Source: Chryseobacterium oranimense (GTDB lineage Bacteria; Bacteroidota; Bacteroidia; Flavobacteriales; Weeksellaceae). From it: DNA of 64,000 nt. The notes beneath the pieces are model-generated. The model was not told the DNA's origin. It ran no database searches and saw only the letters and a program-made list of their open reading frames with translations. A program made the position numbers and the translations under genes. This document shows, piece by piece, positions 17,288-24,393 of this stretch. The number at the start of each line of letters is the position of its first letter. Within the stretch, counting starts at the first letter, position 1. The stretch covers positions 2,728,001 through 2,792,000 of the forward strand of contig NZ_CP104203.1 of NCBI RefSeq assembly GCF_025244725.1, written 5' to 3'.

Positions 17288-18115
17288 ATGAAAAGTACTA
17301 TACTCTTTACTATCTGCAGTCTTTTCATCTCGATCTTTTCATTTGGACAGACAAGTACAGAAGTGTTTGAAACGGAGTCGAACGGAAGCTCAAATTTTAC
17401 CGATAACGGTGTCATCTTTAATATTCTGAGTCACGTTGGAGGCTTTGATATTCAGGCCAATTATCCGGGGACCGGATGGAGCGGAACTGCTAACGACAAC
17501 AGGTATATTGACAACTCAGGGGCTGGCAATATTTCAGCCGGAGCTTCTTTCAGCATTAAAACTACTTCAAATTTGTTTAAAGTAAACAGATTCTGGATAT
17601 TTTTATCTGATACCAACTTAAATCAAACGGTCATAGGAAATCTGACTATTACAGGAAAGCTATCCGGCATTACAAAATTTACCCAAACGAAAACGACTGG
17701 TTTTGTTACTTCCCTGGGTTCTACAAACGGATATACGCTGATTGATCTTACGAATCTCAACGGACAAAATTATTCCAATATCATTATAGATCAGCTTCAG
17801 GTTACTTTAGGCGGAGCGTATACTTATGCCGGACTTGATGCCTTTACATGGGTAAAAGACAGCAATATAGTATTGGCAACGAATGAAACAGTGATTTCAA
17901 AAAAAGAAACAAGCATCTATCCTAACCCTACCAGCGGACCTTTTACGATTAACAAAGAAGAGAGCGGGCAGGCAGAAATTTACAGCCAGGACGGTAAAAT
18001 GCTGAAAAAATTAGAGCTGAAGAAAGGAAATAATCAGGCAGATCTTTCGGAACTTCCTAACGGTGTATATATCCTTAAAACACCTTCCGGATCTTCTAAA
18101 ATTATCAAAAAGTAA
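17288..18115 (+). CDS. T9SS type A sorting domain protein
   Basis: This 275-residue secreted protein has a signal peptide (about 1-20, ending SFGQ) and a beta-rich body with EVFETESNGSSNFTDNGVIF near the N-terminus. The last 75 residues form a type A sorting domain (TSIYPNPTSGPFTINKEESG, ending SGSSKIIKK). The body is not recognisable as an enzyme. It follows the tail-collar gene closely and ends at a bidirectional terminator. Confidence 0.85.
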   Translation: MKSTILFTICSLFISIFSFGQTSTEVFETESNGSSNFTDNGVIFNILSHVGGFDIQANYPGTGWSGTANDNRYIDNSGAGNISAGASFSIKTTSNLFKVNRFWIFLSDTNLNQTVIGNLTITGKLSGITKFTQTKTTGFVTSLGSTNGYTLIDLTNLNGQNYSNIIIDQLQVTLGGAYTYAGLDAFTWVKDSNIVLATNETVISKKETSIYPNPTSGPFTINKEESGQAEIYSQDGKMLKKLELKKGNNQADLSELPNGVYILKTPSGSSKIIKK

Positions 18116-18164
18116 AATTTTCATAAGCGATTTGTGCCGCAAAAAGATTCTAAATGCATAAATG

Positions 18165-18199
18165 AAAAATCCCCTTGAATTATTCCGGGGGATTTTTTT
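18165..18199. terminator. Bidirectional terminator between convergent genes
   Basis: AAATCCCC (18167-18174) pairs with GGGGATTT (18188-18195), with an AAAAAT run to the left and TTTTTTT to the right. It serves the T9SS gene and the helicase. Confidence 0.85.
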
Positions 18200-18202
18200 G
18201 AT

Positions 18203-20884
18203 TTATCTAGTCCATTTATGAAGATGTTCTATCCTTGCATCTCTATTTAACAATGATTGAAACCTCAACTGCAATAAAACACGACGTCCTTCGATGGTTC
18301 TTGTAAAAATCAGTTCAGATTTTTCAATCTTTTCACTCCAGTCATTTGCGAACAGTTCAGCACTTTTTTTGTTTCTGGCAAAAATCTCAGGGACGGCATA
18401 ATAAACATATTTTTTTGTAAAGAAAAATTTAGCATCCTGTCTAAGAAGATAACGGGGATTATCTATCTTAGAGATTACTTCCTGTAAAACCTGAATAAAT
18501 TGTGATTTTTCATAATAGCTCCCACCTTCAAGATAGCAGGACATTTCATTTTTATTATCAGAAGCTATTACTTTCATTTTTTCTGAAGGAGTAGTGATAA
18601 CTCTTTCGTAGATGAGAGATTTCAGTACAACTTCTCCTATAAGTCCAATGTGGGTGGCGACATTCTTATATTTAAGATACTGTTTTACCGCCCGATAAAA
18701 TTTTCCACCATAAACTATAAATCCTAATCCTCCAAATAAAAATAGCAACCAAGAAAAGTTTTTAACAGAATCTATTCTCTGAATATTTCTAAGTATTCCT
18801 AAAAGCAGATCCTGCCCAAAAACTAAAACAATTGAGACCATAATATTAAAAAGATTAGTTGTCATTTTTTCCAGGTAGATCATTTTCATATCAGTTAATG
18901 TAGGAAGATCACTTACAGGAATCTTAATTTCTTCAACAAGAATATTTCCTTTATCTAAAGCAGATTTCCATCGCTGTGACATATTCTCTCTATCTTTAGC
19001 CAAAGAAAAACTACCCCGATTGATCGCAGAAATATCTTCTTTCTTTTCAATGGTTTTAATGTTAAGCCTTTCAAAATTATTCTCAATGGAAGTTTCCTGA
19101 TTTGTTGAAATTCCTACAAAAGTTTTAAATCTTTTCTTTACAACATCCATATCCTGTCCACCATTTTCACCTTGTGGGTCAAAACATACAATATGCCAAA
19201 TATTTCCTGTCTTTTCACGATTATCCTTATCTATTCTTATTACTCTTCCTCTCATTTGATTGGAAAGCACAAAAGAACTCACAAAGCTTGCAAGAATGAG
19301 TGTATTCATTTTAGGAGCATCCCAGCCTTCTCCCAACAAAGCTTTAGTTCCAATTAAAACATGGATGTAGCCCTGCTGGAAAATCTCAGTCACAATATGG
19401 ACAACATCGGCTTTTAGTTGTTCTGTAAGATTGACCTGAATATAATTTTCATCATATGTAACCGGAGAAAATGATATTTCTGAAATCCCTTTTTTGATAC
19501 AGAGTTCATTTATCTTATCTTTTGAAGTGACCGGAATAATAACTATACTTCCCGTAAGAACTCCTATTTTTTTATTCTGTGAATTCTCTCTCCTTAATTT
19601 TTCAAAAATCGGGATCGCTCCAATTTTGTCCAACTGAAGATTGTTTTCTGAATCTGTGGACAGATATTCTTTTTTTATAAAATCAGTAAGAATCACCATT
19701 TTCAGATCTTCTTTAAGTACTGAAAATTCAAATTCTGTGATATCCTTGATTCCTTGAAGTTTTCCTATACTGGAATTAAGGATTTGATTTAAATTTTTAT
19801 TTCTGAAAAAACTAATCGTATTTTTTTCTAAGAACCCTTGTCTTTTCAATCTATTACCTAAAGCTGTACGATGCTCTTCTTTGTTTTTAAAATTCAGTTC
19901 ATCTACTATCAGATAAAAATCAAGAAGTTCTTCCATCCAAAAGAAATCAAATTCAGGAATATATTTATTCTGATCGCCAATAATTTCAAAGTGGATATCA
20001 TCGGTCTCTTTCTTCCTGAAATGAAGGTAGATGAGCCCGGAAGTATAAGAGGAAATATTTTCATAGATCCATTCCAGATGTTCCTTTGGTTTCTGATAAA
20101 CAGGATGCTCCTCCATGGCATTGAGAAGAACATCGTCGTTTTGAATTTCTTTAAAAAAAGCCTCTGCCTGAGTATGATAATGTTCTATTTTTTTTTGTTC
20201 TTCATAAGTAGGCAGTGTAAAATAGACTAAATCCTGATGTGGACAAAGATCACCTTCAACCATTAATTCAGGAACAGAAATTTCGACATCTATAGGACCG
20301 TTCAGCTGAATATATTTCTGCCATTCAGAGCCGGAAACATCGAAAGGCGGCGTTGCAGTAAGGGATACAACTATAGGATTCATTGCTGTTTTCAATTCCA
20401 TTAAGCTTCTCCACCAGGCATTTTTCAAATGATGTGCCTCATCAAAAATAAACGTATTTATTTTCTGTTTTTGCAATTTTTTAATAATCTCAGACAAAGA
20501 AACTCTTGATGATTTTTTATCAGTTTCTGTTTCTTCATCAGAACGTCCTGATGCAGCATGAATTCCCTGATAGGTTGTTACTGTAATAAGCCCGGGGTTT
20601 TTAATATCCGTGGATATCCAATCAGGTACTACTTCTGTATCAAGAAAAAGCTCACAGAATCTTTGAACCCACTGGTTTTTGACAGCCAATGTTGGTGCAA
20701 CAATGAGTGTCGGTTTATTTAACCTGAGCATCACTTGCAGCCCTAATACTGTTTTCCCGGAGCCTGGTGGTGCTGTAACATGCAAATGCCTATTAGTAAG
20801 AAACTCATCAAGATTATCCAGGAATTTTTTCTGATAGGAACGCCAACTGTACTTAAATTTAGGCTTAAGAGGGAAAATGGTCAT
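18203..20884 (-). CDS. Membrane-anchored SF2 DEAD/DEAH helicase
   Basis: This 893-residue protein has a complete superfamily 2 motor: Walker A APPGSGKT (residues 38-45), DEAH box at 148-151, motif III SLTATPP (174-180), and in the second RecA-like domain LLGEGWDAP (about 516-524) and QMRGRVIR (543-550). It is unusual in having two hydrophobic helices after the motor (about 677-699 and 709-730), then a 160-residue C-terminal domain I cannot assign. The protein is thus probably tethered to the inner membrane by its middle. It follows a SMUG2-type glycosylase gene by 36 bases. A role in phage defence or DNA repair is inference. Confidence 0.85.
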   Translation of the reverse strand: MTIFPLKPKFKYSWRSYQKKFLDNLDEFLTNRHLHVTAPPGSGKTVLGLQVMLRLNKPTLIVAPTLAVKNQWVQRFCELFLDTEVVPDWISTDIKNPGLITVTTYQGIHAASGRSDEETETDKKSSRVSLSEIIKKLQKQKINTFIFDEAHHLKNAWWRSLMELKTAMNPIVVSLTATPPFDVSGSEWQKYIQLNGPIDVEISVPELMVEGDLCPHQDLVYFTLPTYEEQKKIEHYHTQAEAFFKEIQNDDVLLNAMEEHPVYQKPKEHLEWIYENISSYTSGLIYLHFRKKETDDIHFEIIGDQNKYIPEFDFFWMEELLDFYLIVDELNFKNKEEHRTALGNRLKRQGFLEKNTISFFRNKNLNQILNSSIGKLQGIKDITEFEFSVLKEDLKMVILTDFIKKEYLSTDSENNLQLDKIGAIPIFEKLRRENSQNKKIGVLTGSIVIIPVTSKDKINELCIKKGISEISFSPVTYDENYIQVNLTEQLKADVVHIVTEIFQQGYIHVLIGTKALLGEGWDAPKMNTLILASFVSSFVLSNQMRGRVIRIDKDNREKTGNIWHIVCFDPQGENGGQDMDVVKKRFKTFVGISTNQETSIENNFERLNIKTIEKKEDISAINRGSFSLAKDRENMSQRWKSALDKGNILVEEIKIPVSDLPTLTDMKMIYLEKMTTNLFNIMVSIVLVFGQDLLLGILRNIQRIDSVKNFSWLLFLFGGLGFIVYGGKFYRAVKQYLKYKNVATHIGLIGEVVLKSLIYERVITTPSEKMKVIASDNKNEMSCYLEGGSYYEKSQFIQVLQEVISKIDNPRYLLRQDAKFFFTKKYVYYAVPEIFARNKKSAELFANDWSEKIEKSELIFTRTIEGRRVLLQLRFQSLLNRDARIEHLHKWTR

Positions 20885-20920
20885 GATAAATAGTTCTCTT
20901 TAACGTTATTCAATTAACAT

Positions 20921-21604
20921 CTATTTTTTCAATGCTAAAATATATTTGTCAATATACAGCTGCTTTTCTTTTGTTTTATACTGCTGGATATATCTGGGAT
21001 GTTCAAGTACAGTCATTCTCTCAAATAGCTGAGCTTCTTCATTCAGTTTCGAAATAAATTCTGAATTCTTTTTCCCGAGTACAAAAACTTCGGAGGTATC
21101 TACCCCCAGACTGATATGCTTCTTCAGAGAATCTATCATAAAATCCTTTACTGCTTCAAAAAGCTTTTTATCATCATAATAATTGGCGTTCAGCAAGCCT
21201 GTCTTTGTTTTTCTTACAATAGCCAGCGGAAAAGGTGAATTGATGTACATATCCTTATAAAACTCTTCTGCTCCACCATATTGAGCGATCATATCATAAA
21301 CAAAAACCGAAGAAACCTCATGGGTACGGGCCGAATTCATTTGGATGCCGCACACAGCTTCCAGCCTTTTGGTATCGGTAAACGGTAATCCGGTAACTCC
21401 TGCTCCATGCCTGCTGGGATTGATTCCGACAATAAATTTCCGCAGGTTCTGATCATTATAATATTTGTGATAAAATTCTTCCATAACCATCATTGTTTCC
21501 GGATTGTCCAGATAAGGATTCATCACTTCAAAACCATCGGGAAGTTCTCCTGAAAACTGTAGTTTTTTATTGAATTCTATGACTTTATCCGCAAATGTTT
21601 TCAT
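20921..21604 (-). CDS. SMUG2 (DUF4918) uracil-DNA glycosylase family protein
   Basis: This 227-residue protein belongs to the UDG superfamily. The first motif GINPSRHGAGVTG (residues 60-72) is followed by LPFTDT, and the last active-site loop LEHPRYIQQY lies near residue 200. These match the SMUG2/DUF4918 branch, which removes damaged bases such as uracil or hydroxymethyluracil. It is soluble. It lies directly upstream of the membrane-anchored helicase, with a 36-base gap, so the two likely form one transcript; a terminator separates them from the genes above. Confidence 0.85.
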   Translation of the reverse strand: MKTFADKVIEFNKKLQFSGELPDGFEVMNPYLDNPETMMVMEEFYHKYYNDQNLRKFIVGINPSRHGAGVTGLPFTDTKRLEAVCGIQMNSARTHEVSSVFVYDMIAQYGGAEEFYKDMYINSPFPLAIVRKTKTGLLNANYYDDKKLFEAVKDFMIDSLKKHISLGVDTSEVFVLGKKNSEFISKLNEEAQLFERMTVLEHPRYIQQYKTKEKQLYIDKYILALKK

Positions 21605-21619
21605 TGAAAAGAATAATAA

Positions 21620-21658
21620 AAAAACAATGTAGCAATTTATTACTGAACTGCTACATTA
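21620..21658 (-). terminator. Terminator of the SUKH/DUF4241 operon
   Basis: AATGTAGCA (21626-21634) pairs with TGCTACATT (21649-21657), followed on the minus strand by a long T run. Confidence 0.8.
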
Positions 21659-21685
21659 TTGTATTGATATATTCTGAACAGAAAA

Positions 21686-22102
21686 TTATTCTTCTATTCT
21701 CGTATCTATGAATTCATAATTTTCATTATTTTGTTCAAGAGACATTTGAGACGCTTTAAATTTTACATGATCCTCGTCTAAAACCTTATAATCATAGACA
21801 TCAGTTTTACCATCGCCTTTGTGGAGCTCATAAAATTTACCGTTTTCAACCCACCATTGTCCTTTCTCTGTAAAAGTTGTAGTCTTACCATCCTGTACAG
21901 CTACAAATAATAAAAGGAATTTACCATCATCTGAGCGATGCATTATCCAACTTTTATGCATCCCGGCAATCTGCTGATCATCTTCTTCTCCTTTCCAGCT
22001 CCCTACCAGCTTCTGATCTATCTGATTTTTTTTACTGTTGTTTTGCTGTGCAAAAAGTATCACAGAAAAACATAACATTATAAAACTTAATTTTTTTTTC
22101 AT
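21686..22102 (-). CDS. Exported lipocalin-like protein
   Basis: This 138-residue protein has a signal peptide (about 1-18, ending LFAQ). The mature part begins with QKLVGSWKGEEDDQQ and continues with alternating hydrophobic strands (TTTFTEKGQWWVENGKFYEL), as in small lipocalin-like 'SWK/SWR' proteins. It is last in a four-gene unit and begins 6 bases after the TonB-like lipoprotein stop. Function is unknown. Confidence 0.65.
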   Translation of the reverse strand: MKKKLSFIMLCFSVILFAQQNNSKKNQIDQKLVGSWKGEEDDQQIAGMHKSWIMHRSDDGKFLLLFVAVQDGKTTTFTEKGQWWVENGKFYELHKGDGKTDVYDYKVLDEDHVKFKASQMSLEQNNENYEFIDTRIEE

Positions 22103-22108
22103 TTTAGT

Positions 22109-22915
22109 TTATTTAAAAAATATTAATACATTCATTTCGCTATTTACCGGAATTCCAACCGAGGTAGCTGTTTTCCATTTTGATTTTTTAACAAAATCCT
22201 TAAGCTTTTTAATAAAATATCCTGAAAACTGATAATTATTTTCATTCTGAAAACGAATTTCTACCTGAGGTTCTGAAATAGTCCCGTCTTTTTGAAGGAT
22301 GAAGTTGGCCTCCATTGACGAATATAAATCTTTTTCTTTTCTGAAAGCAAATTCGTCCGGATATTCAGTTTCCTTCCAAAAGTCTTTTTCTACCAATTCG
22401 AGTGCTTCACTATAATCATTTGATTTTGCATAGCGTGAATTCATGTCACATTCCTCAAAACTGAAAATCTCGTTTTTCCTCTTATTGACGTAAGAAATTT
22501 CTGCAATCTTTCTCAAAGAATCTATAAAATTTACACCGTGCCTCCTAACAATTTCTTCATTCATTTTTTTGCCGTAACAATCCTGTTTTGAATATGGCAC
22601 TGTACAGTAATACAGGCTTTCTCTTGATTTAATGGAATATGCTGACAAAAGGGAATCTAGTTCAGTATCGCTTCTGTACATTTCAACCATACCAAAAACA
22701 TGAGTATAAAAAACATTGTTGTTTTTAATATCTTTAGCTGCCTGTTTCTCTTCCGCATTACATAAAGAATCCCAATATTTTTTCTCATCTTCTTCCATTG
22801 CAGATGAAACTCCGGCAAGTGGTTCATATTCTGTTTTTGCAATATTTTTCTTTTTAGAAATACAGCAGACAAGGAATAAAATTGCAACGAGGTAATAACA
22901 GATATTGATTTTCAT
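22109..22915 (-). CDS. Lipoprotein with a TonB C-terminal-like domain
   Basis: This 268-residue protein has a hydrophobic start ending in LFLVCC (Cys17 or Cys18), so it is probably a lipoprotein. The last 75 residues (EANFILQKDGTISEPQV, then KSKWKTATSVGIPVNSEM) follow the pattern of the TonB C-terminal domain used by Bacteroidota energy transducers and related proteins. It lacks an N-terminal TonB transmembrane/proline-rich arm. The neighbours are the lipocalin-like protein (6-base gap) and the DUF4241 protein (24-base gap). Function is unknown. Confidence 0.65.
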   Translation of the reverse strand: MKINICYYLVAILFLVCCISKKKNIAKTEYEPLAGVSSAMEEDEKKYWDSLCNAEEKQAAKDIKNNNVFYTHVFGMVEMYRSDTELDSLLSAYSIKSRESLYYCTVPYSKQDCYGKKMNEEIVRRHGVNFIDSLRKIAEISYVNKRKNEIFSFEECDMNSRYAKSNDYSEALELVEKDFWKETEYPDEFAFRKEKDLYSSMEANFILQKDGTISEPQVEIRFQNENNYQFSGYFIKKLKDFVKKSKWKTATSVGIPVNSEMNVLIFFK

Positions 22916-22939
22916 TAATAAGTTTATGCTTTATAAAAA

Positions 22940-23671
22940 TTATTCATCTTCTTCATCTTCATCATCAGACAATGCCAGTTCTATATCGATAAACTGGATG
23001 TACAATCCACAGATCTCATCTTTTTCATCATATGCAAAATAAACGGGATAGCCTCCGTCTCCGAAACCGGTTGCAAACATTGGAATATGGTAATCTGTGT
23101 TGGGAACCGTCCAGTTGATCCAGTCTCCCAACTCTCTTTGATTTTCCGGATTTTCTTTATAACTTTTTGCAAACTGTTCTGCAAAATAATCGTCATAAAT
23201 GTTTTCGACGTTCATATCAGTAACGAACTTATCGAAATAAGGAAGCACTTCCACATCTGTAATGCAGCCCAATCCGGCATCTACCATGAATCCGAAATAG
23301 TCTCCTTCATCTAATCCTTCAAGGTTTTCTATTCCTATCAGAGCTTCTCTGTACAGCACAGGTTTTTCTTTGGTAAATTCCACTTTTACCACAGCATAAC
23401 GATCACCCCATTCTTCTGACTTTACAACAGCAATCTTTACAGGAAAATTTCCTTTTGGGGCTTGTACAAAATAGGGCTTTTCACCAGCCTTAAGAAAAAC
23501 CAGCGGATCTCTTACTATTATTTTCCCGGAAGGCAGAGAAACATTTCCAATCTCCATGACCTGCATTCTCTGTTCCAGAATTTCATCTGAAGTAAAATAG
23601 GTTTCCAAATCTACAGGACAGGTAAGAATATCTTTTACTTCCTCCCATTTTTGTATCCAGTTTTCGTTCAT
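22940..23671 (-). CDS. DUF4241 domain protein
   Basis: This 243-residue cytoplasmic protein contains the DUF4241 core: VKVEFTKEKPVLYREALIG, GDYFGFMVDAGLGCITD, then DWINWTVPNTDYHIPMFATG. It ends in an acidic tail (DDEDEEDE). DUF4241 proteins are often encoded beside SUKH-type immunity proteins, as here (47 bases downstream of the SUKH gene). An immunity role is plausible from context, not shown. Confidence 0.8.
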   Translation of the reverse strand: MNENWIQKWEEVKDILTCPVDLETYFTSDEILEQRMQVMEIGNVSLPSGKIIVRDPLVFLKAGEKPYFVQAPKGNFPVKIAVVKSEEWGDRYAVVKVEFTKEKPVLYREALIGIENLEGLDEGDYFGFMVDAGLGCITDVEVLPYFDKFVTDMNVENIYDDYFAEQFAKSYKENPENQRELGDWINWTVPNTDYHIPMFATGFGDGGYPVYFAYDEKDEICGLYIQFIDIELALSDDEDEEDE

Positions 23672-23718
23672 TGTTTTATTTTTGTGATTTAATTTTAAGG
23701 CTTAAAATTCTTGTCCAG

Positions 23719-24255
23719 TTATTCTTCATCAAATTCATTTTCATCTTTCAGTCCTTTTATGAAAGTCTCAAAGTCTTTGGCCAGAAATATCTTTTTATAA
23801 TCATTTTCCTGATCAATATGAACCACTTTGGGTTCTCCGGACTTTCCGCAGTCGGAATAATCCAGCAAAACCATATCATGACCTGCCGAAGGACAATCGC
23901 AGATGTAAATACCGATTGCAGGATATCCCCATTCATCAATCATAAACTGACTTCCCAGTTCTCCACAAATAGAATAGGTTTTTTCTCTTCCAATTCCCAT
24001 AATCCCAGTAATTGCAATATGATCATCTGCCCAGGAATTCTCTTCCGATGTAGGAAAGCATGATTTTTCGACCAATCCTCCGTTCTGCTTTCTCATCAGT
24101 TCGATATAAGAAGCCGGAAGTTTGTAACCGAGCTCTTCCTCTACGGAAGCAATAAGTTCATCATCCGGAAAGGGCTCTATATAATCTCTTACGGAATAGC
24201 TGCTTTCATTCCAGAAGCCTGTAAAGTCAAAGTCTTTAAAAAATTGTAGTTCCAT
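23719..24255 (-). CDS. SMI1/KNR4 (SUKH) family protein
   Basis: This 178-residue protein shows the SUKH pattern: an N-terminal helical region, the block LPASYIELMRKQNGGLVEKS (about 44-63), a central GIMGIGREKTYSI, and a C-terminal FETFIKGL with an acidic tail. SUKH proteins neutralise secreted toxins in polymorphic-toxin and contact-dependent systems. No toxin gene is adjacent. It is first in a four-gene unit that runs to 21686. Confidence 0.85.
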   Translation of the reverse strand: MELQFFKDFDFTGFWNESSYSVRDYIEPFPDDELIASVEEELGYKLPASYIELMRKQNGGLVEKSCFPTSEENSWADDHIAITGIMGIGREKTYSICGELGSQFMIDEWGYPAIGIYICDCPSAGHDMVLLDYSDCGKSGEPKVVHIDQENDYKKIFLAKDFETFIKGLKDENEFDEE

Positions 24256-24299
24256 GTTTGAATAAATGAGATTCTGATTTTACTGTAAAAGTAGTTAAA

Positions 24300-24332
24300 A
24301 TCCTTGTCAAGGTTTAGAACCTTGACAAGGAT
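24300..24332. repeat. Perfect palindrome of CCTTGTCAAGG type
   Basis: Two 15-base arms, 24300-24314 and 24318-24332, pair perfectly around a 3-base loop (core CCTTGTCAAGG). It sits 30 bases past the paaZ terminator and 45 bases upstream of the SUKH start codon. Confidence 0.8.
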
Positions 24333-24340
24333 GATTAAAA

Positions 24341-24370
24341 AATCCCTTTCAGTAAAAACCAAAAGGGATT
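24341..24370 (-). terminator. Terminator of the paa operon
   Basis: AATCCCTTT (24341-24349) pairs with AAAGGGATT (24362-24370), followed on the minus strand by TTTTTTAATC, just past the paaZ stop. Confidence 0.85.
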
Positions 24371-24393
24371 ATAAATTTATATTTTATTTTGTA

